DNA from: DATKYV01 sp035528275
GTDB taxonomy: Bacteria > Acidobacteriota > Terriglobia > UBA7540
NCBI GenBank assembly: GCA_035528275.1
Contig: DATKYV010000048.1
Location: 1-23,293 of the forward strand
Length of the DNA: 23,293 nt
Direction: 5' to 3'
The notes beneath the pieces were generated by a model, which ran no database searches, had not been told where the DNA came from, and saw only the letters and a list, made by a program, of their open reading frames with translations. Below are positions 1 to 7,776 of this stretch, piece by piece. Both the position numbers and the translations under genes were made by a program. How positions within the stretch are numbered: position 1 is the first letter of the stretch; the number at the start of each line of letters is the position of its first letter.

Positions 1-425
1 AGCTCGGCAAACTGCCCCTTGGGCAGCCAGACCTCGTTCTCCACCACCTTGCGCGCGCTCTTGACGAACATGGCCGGGTCCACGGACTTCAGAATCACGC
101 CCGAGGCGCCGGCCTTGACAAACCGCACGGCGTCGCCCTCCCCAAGCGAAGAAGCTGTGATGATGATTCTGGCGCGTGAAAAAGCTTGTTTCACCCGTGC
201 GAAGAGTCCTTCCGGATCTTCGCCTGCAATCTCCGCCTGGACGTAGAGCACATCCGGTTTGAACTTCGCGGCGAGTCCGGGCAGTTGGGAGGGGTCGTCG
301 GCTTGAGCCACAACGCGAAGGTCGTCTTCCAGCCCCAGGAGTTTTTTCAGCCCGAGGCGGAACACACCCTCGCGGTCGGCAATCAGAACGCGAATCTTGC
401 GCTTTGAGGCGCGCGCTCTTCCCAT
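1..425 (-). CDS. NarL/LuxR-type response regulator, receiver domain, atypical (partial)
   Basis: This is the N-terminal 141 codons of a response regulator running off the left edge of the window. The fold pattern is that of a CheY-like receiver: a first beta strand KIRVLIADRE (residues 10-19), a helix FRLGLKKLLG, the strand PDVLYVQ (57-63), IIITAS with the conserved Thr (T90), and GVILKS with the conserved Lys (K113). The phosphoacceptor position, normally the Asp ending a PDVVLLD strand, is Gln63, and the usual acidic pair (DD) near the start is Asp17-Arg18. The domain therefore probably cannot be phosphorylated in the canonical way. NarL-family members normally carry a C-terminal HTH domain, but that part lies outside the window, so DNA binding is inferred only. 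The ATG is preceded by GGAG at 9-nt spacing. PilZ-protein gene 576-935 lies upstream on the same strand. Confidence 0.8.
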   Translation of the reverse strand, partial: MGRARASKRKIRVLIADREGVFRLGLKKLLGLEDDLRVVAQADDPSQLPGLAAKFKPDVLYVQAEIAGEDPEGLFARVKQAFSRARIIITASSLGEGDAVRFVKAGASGVILKSVDPAMFVKSARKVVENEVWLPKGQFAE

Positions 426-575
426 CCAGTAAGCTCCAGCCGCCGTTGTCTCCCGGCAGGTCAGGCCGTTACCGCCACATCAGCCGGCGCACCCAATCTC
501 GCCGGCTCCATGCAGTCCGGAACGACAAACGCAAGGTATGTCAACCGCCCCGAAATCCTCAATCGTGGGCGGATG

Positions 576-935
576 TCACGCGGGTCGCGTTGCTGGCCGG
601 AAACGGTAATCGTCGATGATGGCCCCAATCCCCGGCGGACTCACAGGTTGCCTCTGGCGCACAACTCGTGCCTGGCATTCGATTTCCAGAGGAGTCCTGG
701 TGAACACGGCGGGCAGGGCGACCGTGACCGTGATCGGGGTCTCATGGCGCAGCCGGGCAGGTGTCGTGATGAACAATCCGTTGCAGCTCATGCAAACCGT
801 GGTGCCTTGGGCAGAGCGGGTTCTCCCCGCGGGACTTTTCCAGCGCAATTCGACGGGAAGTTCAACGGGAATGCGCATTCCGGTGCGAAGATAGTTCATG
901 CTGTGTGCAACCTTTCCTGTCCGGGCGTCGGCCAT
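576..935 (-). CDS. PilZ domain protein
   Basis: A 119-residue single-domain protein. The N-terminal part carries an RxxxR pair (R17, R21) followed by the strand IPVELPVEL. The middle has the MSCNGLFITT strand, equivalent to the (D/N)xSxxG motif of PilZ domains, and the C-terminal part has ARVVRQ...GIGAIIDDY. PilZ domains bind cyclic di-GMP and regulate motility, exopolysaccharide or secretion. Here the Asp/Asn of the second motif is Cys48, while Ser50 and Gly53 are kept, so ligand binding is plausible but not assured. An alternative start is Met13 (position 899), which would still keep both arginines; both candidate starts have a purine-rich stretch 11-12 nt upstream. It lies 150 bp upstream of the response regulator gene on the same strand, so the two may be co-transcribed. 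Confidence 0.7.
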   Translation of the reverse strand: MADARTGKVAHSMNYLRTGMRIPVELPVELRWKSPAGRTRSAQGTTVCMSCNGLFITTPARLRHETPITVTVALPAVFTRTPLEIECQARVVRQRQPVSPPGIGAIIDDYRFRPATRPA

Positions 936-1268
936 CGCGGAAGCTTACCTTGAATGGACTGCGCCTGCAAGTCCCATGTTTAGACCGCGCCTCGGGTCGG
1001 GCATGGGGAAGGATGAGGCCGGGGTGGGGGGGCGGAATCGAGACCAACCGCGGAACACCCCGGGCTGTTCAGTGTGACAGCCACGGCAGGAGCCACCACC
1101 CCCGCAAAACTTGAAGGACGTTGAAAAGCGCGGTGACGCGAATGGCAATGCGTTACGTCCATCCCCTCATCCCTTGCAGTTGGCCATTGATCCGTCGGAG
1201 GCATCCAAATGGCCAGCGCGTATTCTCTTTCTACATCCGCTGCCTTTGCGGGGGAATGTCACGCATGT

Positions 1269-1288
1269 ACCAGTACCTTCGTACTGGT
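1269..1288. repeat. Perfect 8-bp hairpin with CTTC loop
   Basis: The arms accagtac and gtactggt are exact reverse complements around a 4-nt loop. No T-run follows on either strand, so it does not look like an intrinsic terminator. It lies about 285 bp upstream of lpxD. Confidence 0.6.
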
Positions 1289-1324
1289 CCCATCCGACTA
1301 CGCTAGGCACCTTGCTCCATGGGG

Positions 1325-1447
1325 ACGGCACTAGTACCGTTCCAACTTTTTCGGCCTAATGCCATAAGGAGTAACCACAATCCGCCAACTGGCGGACACA
1401 GACTTTGCGACGCGAGTATTGGCACATTAAGTTGGAACGGCACTAGT
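1325..1447. repeat. Short repeat-bounded element (11-bp direct repeats, 19-bp inverted repeats)
   Basis: The 11-mer acggcactagt occurs at 1325-1335 and again at 1437-1447. Overlapping these, the 19-mer at 1330-1348 is the reverse complement of 1429-1447 with one mismatch. A smaller stem-loop, ccgcca-ac-tggcgg, lies inside at 1382-1395. Joining the right arm to the left arm would give a near-perfect 30-nt palindrome. The layout resembles a non-autonomous mini-element or a rearranged extragenic palindrome. No transposase is nearby, and the window does not show whether it is repeated elsewhere in the genome. Confidence 0.5.
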
Positions 1448-1572
1448 CGTTGCGGCTCCTCCTCATCCACTGATACCCTTCCAGTGCGGTTGCTCGTCCC
1501 CTCTTGCCCCTGCGGCCTGGGGTGTGGGAACCAGGAGGGCCGAGCTAATCCTCGCAAAAGGAATCTCTCACC

Positions 1573-2595
1573 ATGAAACTGGGCGAATTGGCAAGCCGGT
1601 TGGAGTGCACGCTGGAGGGGGCTGCCGACCTGGAAATCACCGGCGTCGCGGGAATGGACGAAGCGTCGCCGAGTGAGATTACTTTCCTCTCCAATCCCAA
1701 GTACCGCCGCAAGCTGCGCACGACGCGCGCGGCGGCGATCCTTGTCGACAAGCAGGTCCAAGCACCGGATCGGGCTCTGTTACGCTCGGAGAATCCCTAC
1801 CTGGCGTATGCCCGAGCGGTGGAGATCTTCCATCCCCCGCATCGCCCGCCCGCCGGCATTCATCCCACGGCGGTGATCGCCCCCCGCGTCAGACTGGGCC
1901 GCAACCCCTCCATCGGCCCCTACGCCGTCATCGAAGAGGGAGTTGAGATCGGGAACGATTGCGTGCTGAGAAGCTTTGTCATGATCTATCGCGGTGCGAA
2001 GATCGGTGATCGTTTTCTGGCCCATTCGCACGCCGTGGTGCGGGAGAATGTCCGGATCGGCAACGACGTCATCCTTCAGAACGGTGCGGTGATCGGCGGG
2101 GACGGCTTCGGGTTCGCCAAGCAGGCGGACGGCTCCTATTACAAGATCGTCCAGGCCGGGACCACGGTGATCGAGGACAATGTGGAAGTGCAGGTCAATA
2201 GCTGCATCGACCGCGCCACCACCGGCGAGACGCGCCTGCGCCGCGGCGTCAAAGTGGATAACCTGGTCCAGGTGGCCCACGCTTGTGAGGTCGGGGAGAA
2301 CACGCTGCTCTGCGGGCAGGCAGGACTGGCGGGAAGCACCAAGCTGGGCCGCAATGTCGTCCTTGCCGGACAGGTGGGCGTGGCCGGCCACCTCACCATC
2401 GGCGACAACGTGATCGCCACAGCACAGACCGGCATCCCCGCCGATGTCGAGCCGGGAAAAGTCATCTCCGGATATCCGGGAATCGAGAATGCTCTTTGGT
2501 TGAAGTGCGCTGCGGTCTACAGCCGACTGCCGGAACTCTACGCGGAAATCAGGAAGCTTCGCGCCGCCCTTTCGAAGGCGGGTGAGCAGGGGTGA
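1573..2595 (+). CDS. lpxD: UDP-3-O-acylglucosamine N-acyltransferase
   Basis: LpxD transfers a 3-hydroxyacyl chain from acyl-ACP to the 2-amino group of UDP-3-O-acylglucosamine, the third step of lipid A synthesis, in the cytoplasm. The 340-residue length is typical. The N-terminal domain (1-100) contains the family pattern ITGVAGMDEASPSEITFLSNPKY. Residues about 100-300 form a left-handed beta helix of hexapeptide repeats (for example IGPYAVI, IGNDVIL, IGGDGFGF). The presumed catalytic His is H236 in VDNLVQVAHACEVG. The C-terminal helix ends with YSRLPELYAEIRKLR. The ATG has AAGGAA about 10 nt upstream. It stands apart from other lpx genes in this window, and its last 47 bp overlap the convergent plsC-like gene. 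Confidence 0.95.
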   Translation: MKLGELASRLECTLEGAADLEITGVAGMDEASPSEITFLSNPKYRRKLRTTRAAAILVDKQVQAPDRALLRSENPYLAYARAVEIFHPPHRPPAGIHPTAVIAPRVRLGRNPSIGPYAVIEEGVEIGNDCVLRSFVMIYRGAKIGDRFLAHSHAVVRENVRIGNDVILQNGAVIGGDGFGFAKQADGSYYKIVQAGTTVIEDNVEVQVNSCIDRATTGETRLRRGVKVDNLVQVAHACEVGENTLLCGQAGLAGSTKLGRNVVLAGQVGVAGHLTIGDNVIATAQTGIPADVEPGKVISGYPGIENALWLKCAAVYSRLPELYAEIRKLRAALSKAGEQG

Positions 2596-3310
2596 AGTCA
2601 AGCGGCAGCTCGTCTTCCGCCAGCCCGGCGAGGATGGCGTTCCGAACCTCTTCGACAATCGCCTCTCGGTCCTCCAGGGTGCGTTCTTCGGTGGGAACCG
2701 CGGGATGAATCGTGATGCGCACCAAGCCGGGGCGGATTACGAATTCGCCCTTGCGCATGATTTTGCTGCTGCCGGATACGGAGATGGGAACGATAGGCGC
2801 TCCGGCCTCAATGGCCATCACGAAGACGCCTTTCTTAAGGCGTTGAAGCCTGCCGTCGAAACTGCGCGTCCCTTCCGGAAAAACCATGAAGGAGTGACCC
2901 TCCTTGAGCGCTCTCACGCCGGCTTCGATGGCTTCGATCGCCCGCTGGCGGTTCTTTCGGTCTACGGGAATGAAACCGCAGAGGCGCATGGCGGTACCCA
3001 AAATGGGCACACGATAAAACTCCTCCTTCGCGATGACCCTCACTTGCGGCAGAATGGAAATCATCGCGGGAGGGTCGCAGTTGCCCTGATGGTTGGGCAT
3101 GAAGACGACGGCCCGGCCGGTGGGAATGTTCTCGCGCCCGTGGACTTCCAGCCGCACGCCCGCGGCTCGCAATACAGCTCTGACGCCCCAGATCCCCACC
3201 CGATAAAGTGTTCCCGCGCTGCCGGTCAGCATCGAGTAGACGATCATCGGGAGGCCTAAAGCCACCAGAAGGACTATCGCCAGGAGCGCGACCAGAAATG
3301 CGCGAATCAT
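2549..3310 (-). CDS. plsC: 1-acyl-sn-glycerol-3-phosphate acyltransferase (PlsC-like)
   Basis: A 253-residue membrane-associated acyltransferase. Residues 5-28 form one hydrophobic segment at the N terminus. The HX4D catalytic motif is NHQGNCDP (H74, D79), and the substrate-binding motif FPEGTRS lies at 144-150, with the intermediate block CGFIPVDRKN at 111-120. This family acylates lysophosphatidate with acyl-CoA or acyl-ACP to give phosphatidate, the central phospholipid precursor. Some relatives acylate other lysolipids or ornithine lipids, so the exact substrate is not certain. Its ATG overlaps the TGA of the upstream M61 peptidase gene by 4 nt (ATGA), implying translational coupling. Its 3' end overlaps lpxD in convergent orientation. 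Confidence 0.9.
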   Translation of the reverse strand: MIRAFLVALLAIVLLVALGLPMIVYSMLTGSAGTLYRVGIWGVRAVLRAAGVRLEVHGRENIPTGRAVVFMPNHQGNCDPPAMISILPQVRVIAKEEFYRVPILGTAMRLCGFIPVDRKNRQRAIEAIEAGVRALKEGHSFMVFPEGTRSFDGRLQRLKKGVFVMAIEAGAPIVPISVSGSSKIMRKGEFVIRPGLVRITIHPAVPTEERTLEDREAIVEEVRNAILAGLAEDELPLDFTPAHPPSKGRREAS

Positions 3311-5142
3311 GGATTCCCTTCCCCGGCAGCGTCAAGGGCGGTTCCGTTCAACCAGGCTTCTCGGAGGCGGCGCTGCTCTTCCGTGACGTGATCCATTTCC
3401 TCAATGCCGTACGTGAAGCGTTGGCTCGTTCCGACGACAAATGAAAGTTGGAGTCCGTGGTGGCCGCGCAAGACACGGAGGCGTGCCGTCTGCCCGCGCT
3501 TCAGGCGGTCCACCTGGCTTTGAGGGGACTGTCCCAACTTCTTGCCGTTGAGCCTGAGCAGAATGTCTCCCGGCTCCAGTCCCGCCGCCGCTGCCGGGCT
3601 GTCCGGCTCGACATCCTCCACCACCACGCGCTCATCGAACAATCGGCCCACAGAAAACCCCGGCGACGGTCTCTCGTCGGTCGTCACGCGCAGGCGAAGC
3701 CCGGCGTAACCGAGATACGCATCGTAATCAATCTCCCGCGTACCCGAGACATAGTCGCTGAAGAAACTGTCGAGATTCCCGAACTCGGGGGCAAGATCGC
3801 GGATGATGGCCCGCAGGTCCGCTTCGGTGAAGAATCGGCCCTGGTGGGCGAAGTCCGTATTCAACCGGCGCATGACGTCGTCCAGGGAGCGGTTGCCATC
3901 CGTGGCGTTACGGATGGCGAGGTCGAGCAGGTATCCCAGAATCTCGCCTTTCGTGTAGTACGAAATGCTGCGCGTGGGACGGAGATAGTCGGGATATTTT
4001 TCGAGCCACGCTTCCATCCCAGCCTCTTCCACGCTCTGAAAGAGCCGCGCGGGCCTCTCCTGGAGCTCTGCAATCTTGGCGGCCATCCGGAAATAGAAAA
4101 TCTGCCGGTTGATGAGTCCGGCGCGGAGCAAAAAGAGCTGCGTGTAAGTGCTGTCCACTCCTTCGCAGAACCACAAATCCCGCGTGTCGTTGCCGTGAAT
4201 GTAATCCACGGGCTCGAGGTTCTGCGGCCGGATGCGTTTGACGTTCCAGGCGTGGGAGAATTCGTGGGCCAACGTGGCTTCCAGGCCGCCCCAATTTGAC
4301 TTCAAGTCGTCGGCGGGATAGCTGATGGCCGCTCCGTTGGCGTGCTCCATCGCCCCGCCTCCGCCCTCGCGGGGGAAGTGGATGATGAACGTGTAGCGCG
4401 TAAACGGCGCTTCTCTCATCATGGTTGTGGCGGCGGCGGTGATCTTCTTGAGCGATTCGACAAGCCTCTGCGAAGAGTAGTCCTCGGGGTCGGCGTCAAC
4501 CACAACGCGATAGTTCGCGCCGTTCTGCGCGTATTCGTAGAGCCGAAATGCGCCCGCTTCGGTGGGGCAATCGGCGAGGGCATCGTAGTTGGCGGCCGCG
4601 AATTCGCCCGGCGTCGCGTCCTCTTCCAGCAGCGTCGCCAGTTTCCAGCTCTGGGGCAGGACGAATCGTGCCCGCACCTCGCGCGCCCTCTGCTCGGGGA
4701 CGTAGAAAAGCAGCTCGGCGAGATTCATGAACGCGTGCTCGCGGCTCAGCACCGTGGAAAAGACACCCTCCTCGTTTGCGTACACGCTGTACCGCACTTC
4801 GAGTTTCGAGCAGGTTTCCGGCCCGCTCTGCCAGGTATACACGTCAACCCGCATCAGGATTTGAGTCTGGCCGTCGCACCGCGCCTCCACGTCTTGAACA
4901 TTTCGCACGAAGTCCCGGATCTGGTAGAGAGCGTTCCACGCCGGAAATTGCAGCTTGGTCCCCGCGGCGGCCCCGGGGACTTCCATCGTCACCTGGACCA
5001 GGTGCGAAGCTGTCTCGCGAAGGTCGAGGGTGTAACGAATCGGGTCTTCGACGCCCCTCAGGGGAGCAGGGGCAAGCAACCCCACGAGCACCAACGCCCA
5101 GACCGTGCCCCTTTGGAAACCGTCGCGAATGCGATTCGACAT
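3307..5142 (-). CDS. Exported M61-family metallopeptidase with PDZ domain
   Basis: The zinc-binding signature HEFSH (H293, E294, H297, counting from the ATG at 5142) sits in LAHEFSHAWNVKRIRP. The downstream WFCEGVDSTY supplies the expected glutamate ligand (E327). This is the M61 glycyl-aminopeptidase layout: an N-terminal beta domain (about 35-230), the catalytic domain (240-480) and a C-terminal PDZ domain (about 520-600; VEPDSPAAAAGLEPGDILLRLNG). The first 30 residues form a signal peptide with basic residues followed by TVWALVLVGLLAPAPL, so the enzyme is probably periplasmic. The frame extends upstream to a TTG at 5235. I prefer the ATG at 5142, because it has an AGGG ribosome site and begins directly with the signal peptide. 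Its stop overlaps the plsC-like start. Confidence 0.9.
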   Translation of the reverse strand: MSNRIRDGFQRGTVWALVLVGLLAPAPLRGVEDPIRYTLDLRETASHLVQVTMEVPGAAAGTKLQFPAWNALYQIRDFVRNVQDVEARCDGQTQILMRVDVYTWQSGPETCSKLEVRYSVYANEEGVFSTVLSREHAFMNLAELLFYVPEQRAREVRARFVLPQSWKLATLLEEDATPGEFAAANYDALADCPTEAGAFRLYEYAQNGANYRVVVDADPEDYSSQRLVESLKKITAAATTMMREAPFTRYTFIIHFPREGGGGAMEHANGAAISYPADDLKSNWGGLEATLAHEFSHAWNVKRIRPQNLEPVDYIHGNDTRDLWFCEGVDSTYTQLFLLRAGLINRQIFYFRMAAKIAELQERPARLFQSVEEAGMEAWLEKYPDYLRPTRSISYYTKGEILGYLLDLAIRNATDGNRSLDDVMRRLNTDFAHQGRFFTEADLRAIIRDLAPEFGNLDSFFSDYVSGTREIDYDAYLGYAGLRLRVTTDERPSPGFSVGRLFDERVVVEDVEPDSPAAAAGLEPGDILLRLNGKKLGQSPQSQVDRLKRGQTARLRVLRGHHGLQLSFVVGTSQRFTYGIEEMDHVTEEQRRLREAWLNGTALDAAGEGNP

Positions 5143-5244
5143 ATCAACCCTGAAAGCGTCGAAAGAGGACAAGCAGAGAATCATCAGGCCGGGCCAGCAA
5201 CCTCGCGGGAACGAAAAATGGCTTGCTTTTCCCAATGGGGTTCT

Positions 5245-5250
5245 TAATAT
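5245..5250 (+). promoter_or_regulatory. Candidate -10 for a leaderless PHP-gene transcript
   Basis: The hexamer taatat is followed 8 nt later by the GTG start at 5259. A weak -35 (ttgctt, 5223-5228) lies 16 nt upstream. If used, the transcript would begin at or within a few bases of the start codon. Matches to consensus are only partial (4/6 and 3/6). Confidence 0.3.
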
Positions 5251-5258
5251 AGCATGGC

Positions 5259-6209
5259 GTGGCTAAAGGGCAACCGACACAACTTTTCAAAGCCGACATG
5301 CATGTCCACTCGCGGCATTCGGGGGCGGCGAAACACCTGAGGTTTCTCCGCTGCCGGGACTGCTATTCGCGGCCCCTGGACGTCTACCGCACCGCCAAGA
5401 AGCGCGGCATGGACCTGGTCACCATCACCGACCATGACTCCATCGACGGCTGCCTGGAGCTTCTCAATCGCCTGGGCGACCTCCCGGATTTCATGATGGG
5501 CGAGGAAGTCAGCACCTACTTTCCCGAATTCCGCCACGAGATTCACATCGGAGTGTACGGGCTCAACGAGGCTCATCACCGGGAGATTCAGAAGCTGCGC
5601 GCCAATGGCGAGGAATTGGTGGCCTACCTGCGGCACAGCAATCTCCTTTACGTTCTCAACCATTTTTTCCTGCATTACGCCGACCCCAAGCGCGTGCACC
5701 GGTTCATCGAGCGGATGTCCGAGCTTTTTGAGGTCTTTGAAATCCGCAACGGCACGCAACTGCGCGAGCACAACACATTCGTGGTGAAGCTCGTGGAACG
5801 CTTTCGAAACGGCTCGGCCGCCAGCCGGCCGCTGGGGATGGTGGCGGGCAGCGACTCTCACACCCTGCGCCGCATCGGACGGACGTACACCGCGAGCCCT
5901 GCCCGCAATCGCCAGGGATTTCTCGCGGATGTTCGCGCCGGTCGCACTCAAGTCCTTGGCCTTCATTCCAACCATCTGTCACTCGCCGCGGATATCTACG
6001 GGGTGGTGCTTCGCTACTATCCGACGGTGCTGTCCATCCGCAACGGGGAGTTCCCTCCCTTCATCCGGCTCAAGAACTTTTTCCTGAGCATTCTTGCCGC
6101 GCCTTTCCTGGTGACACCCTACATCGTCGCCGTGCGCCACAGCCGCATCGAACGCCAGCGCATCAACCTCTTTTCACGCATGTTTCTGGAAAGCAACGCC
6201 TCTTCCTAG
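5259..6209 (+). CDS. PHP-domain metal-dependent phosphoesterase
   Basis: The protein (316 residues) has the four PHP motifs: HVH (H15, H17) in KADMHVHSRHS, TDHD (57-60), HEIHIGVYG around residues 90-98, and GSDSH in the C-terminal half. These bind two or three metal ions in a TIM-like barrel. Characterised relatives hydrolyse phosphate esters such as histidinol phosphate, nucleoside 3',5'-bisphosphates or short oligonucleotides; the substrate here cannot be read from sequence. After the PHP core there is a C-terminal tail of about 70 residues with a hydrophobic stretch (FFLSILAAPFLVTPYIVAV), perhaps a membrane-associating segment. The only in-frame start before the HVH motif and after the upstream stop is GTG at 5259; no ribosome site is evident. 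It is divergent from the M61 gene and convergent with the permease (10-bp gap). Confidence 0.8.
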   Translation: MAKGQPTQLFKADMHVHSRHSGAAKHLRFLRCRDCYSRPLDVYRTAKKRGMDLVTITDHDSIDGCLELLNRLGDLPDFMMGEEVSTYFPEFRHEIHIGVYGLNEAHHREIQKLRANGEELVAYLRHSNLLYVLNHFFLHYADPKRVHRFIERMSELFEVFEIRNGTQLREHNTFVVKLVERFRNGSAASRPLGMVAGSDSHTLRRIGRTYTASPARNRQGFLADVRAGRTQVLGLHSNHLSLAADIYGVVLRYYPTVLSIRNGEFPPFIRLKNFFLSILAAPFLVTPYIVAVRHSRIERQRINLFSRMFLESNASS

Positions 6210-6219
6210 TTGACCTTGC

Positions 6220-7578
6220 CTACGCCGGATGGGATTTCCGAAACATGAAGCGATAGACCAGGCCGCCGGCGCCCATGGTCAGCAAGCCGAGGAATGATTC
6301 GATGGGGCGAAGGAATAGTGTGTAGATGAGCATCCAAAGGCTCGCGCCGATGAACACCCCGGGGACCAGAGGGTATCCCCAGCTCACCGCGCGCAGCCGT
6401 TTCCAGTCCGGGCGACGCCGGACGCGGAAGATGCCGGCGGTGGCGAGCGCGGCAAAGAGAATCAGGGCAAAGCCGATGTAATAGATCAGCCTTTCAAAGG
6501 TTCCGGTCAGAACCATCACGCCCGAGGCGATGGCCTGATAGAGGATGGCGCGGACAGGTGTGTGCCAGCGGGAATGCACTTTGCCGGCGCCCGCGAAAAA
6601 GTAACCATCGCGCGCCATGGCGTAGTAAACACGCGGACCCACCAGGACCATGGCGCTGACGCAGGAGAGAATCCCCACGGCCATGATGCCGCTGAATATT
6701 CCGCCTCCCGCCGTCCCGAACAGCGCGGTTGCGGCTTCGGCGCCCACTCGCACGACTCCCTTCAACGACTCCAGCGGCAATGCATAGATGAAGGCCACAT
6801 TCAAAGCCAGGTAGAACACCGTCACGATCAGCGTTCCCGTAATCAGGGCCAGCGGCAACGTCCGCTGTGGGTCCTTCATTTCCTCGGCGACATAGGTGGC
6901 GGCGTTCCAGCCACTGTAAGCGAACATCACAAAGATCAATGAGACGGCAAATTGTGCGCCCACTCCGTGAGCGGACGTGCGCTGGGCGGCGAGCGTAAAG
7001 TGGTTCCAGTCGCCATGACCCACAAGGAACGCGAGAGCCAGAAAAGCCCCCAGGACGCCGATCTTGAATCCGGTCAGGACGGTTTGCAGATTGGCAGCCA
7101 GCCGCAGTCCCAGGACGTTGACCAGTGCGAAGACGCCAATTACCGCCACGGCGACCAGGCGGCCGGCACCAATATGCAGAAATCCGAACACCGGCACCTG
7201 TGCCTGCACGGAGAGGGAGGGAATAAAGTGACCCAGATACTCCGAGAACGCCAGAGCGCCGGCGGCCACCGGCGCCGCAAAGCCCGCAAAGAAGGAGATC
7301 CACCCGCTGAGGAACCCCCAGCCCGGTCCCCAGGCCTCCTTGAGGTAGACGTACTCGCCACCCGACTGGGGAAAATTGATGCCCAGTTCCGCGTAGGACA
7401 GGCATCCCGCCATCGCCACCACCGCCCCCACCAACCAGATGGCGATGACCAGCGAGGGCCGGCCCAGATCACCCGCCAGAAACCCGGTCGTGGTGAAGAT
7501 TCCCGTGCCGATCATATTGGAGACGACAAGCGCCGTGGCGCTGACGAAGGTCAGCTCCTGGCGAAGAGGTGATGGCAT
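6220..7578 (-). CDS. APC-family amino acid permease
   Basis: A 452-residue polytopic membrane protein with about 12 hydrophobic segments spread over its whole length. Transmembrane segment 1 contains the family signature SNMIGTGIFTTTGF (residues 20-33), whose unwound GxG region binds the amino-acid backbone in characterised APC transporters. Segment 6 has the FAYSGWNAATYVAEEMKDPQR pattern typical of the LAT/APA branch. It probably moves an amino acid across the inner membrane by proton symport or exchange; the substrate is unknown. The ATG is preceded by AAGG very close to the start. The gene stands alone, with a divergent methyltransferase operon 198 bp upstream and a convergent PHP gene downstream. 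Confidence 0.9.
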   Translation of the reverse strand: MPSPLRQELTFVSATALVVSNMIGTGIFTTTGFLAGDLGRPSLVIAIWLVGAVVAMAGCLSYAELGINFPQSGGEYVYLKEAWGPGWGFLSGWISFFAGFAAPVAAGALAFSEYLGHFIPSLSVQAQVPVFGFLHIGAGRLVAVAVIGVFALVNVLGLRLAANLQTVLTGFKIGVLGAFLALAFLVGHGDWNHFTLAAQRTSAHGVGAQFAVSLIFVMFAYSGWNAATYVAEEMKDPQRTLPLALITGTLIVTVFYLALNVAFIYALPLESLKGVVRVGAEAATALFGTAGGGIFSGIMAVGILSCVSAMVLVGPRVYYAMARDGYFFAGAGKVHSRWHTPVRAILYQAIASGVMVLTGTFERLIYYIGFALILFAALATAGIFRVRRRPDWKRLRAVSWGYPLVPGVFIGASLWMLIYTLFLRPIESFLGLLTMGAGGLVYRFMFRKSHPA

Positions 7579-7700
7579 CCTTGGCCCTCGTTGGTCCCTG
7601 GTACGCCGCCCGACCGCTGTTTGGCAATCGCACGGGCGTCACAGATTAGAGGCGCGGCGAAAGAACTGCAAGCGACATTTTGCACAACCAAAGGCGCGGC

Positions 7701-7729
7701 TCGACAACCGGCGATCGGCTCGATAGAAT
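7701..7729 (+). promoter_or_regulatory. Sigma70-like promoter for the methyltransferase operon
   Basis: A -35 hexamer tcgaca (7701-7706, 5/6 to TTGACA) and a -10 hexamer tagaat (7724-7729, 5/6 to TATAAT) are separated by exactly 17 nt. Transcription would begin near 7736, giving a leader of about 40 nt before the ATG at 7777. Confidence 0.6.
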
Positions 7730-7776
7730 TCAATCTCTCGACATGAATCGTTCTTGATGGGAAAGGCCTCGTACCC

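Larger units (their letters stand above)
936..1572. other. 637-bp gene-free region between divergent PilZ and lpxD genes
   Basis: I see no convincing coding region, tRNA or known riboswitch here. The short open frames present have no recognisable protein motifs. The stretch holds an 8-bp hairpin (1269-1288), a short repeat-bounded element (1325-1447) and, nearer lpxD, a pyrimidine-rich leader. It must contain the promoters for the PilZ gene (leftward) and lpxD (rightward), but I could not identify a well-matching -35/-10 pair for either. Confidence 0.6.

Noticed and set aside
1111..1576. Small open frames in the gap before lpxD (both strands)
   Set aside because: They lack family motifs, have low-complexity or basic compositions typical of shadow frames in GC-rich DNA, and span the repeats and hairpins.
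4342..5247. Long plus-strand open frame of about 300 codons opposite the M61 gene
   Set aside because: The minus-strand frame has clear M61 catalytic motifs and a PDZ domain. The plus frame shows no recognisable motif and is an antisense shadow.
6220..7578. Possible divergent regulatory promoter for the permease
   Set aside because: The best -35/-10 pair upstream on the minus strand (TTGCAG and TAATCT, 17 nt apart) matches only 3/6 at each box, so I do not list it.
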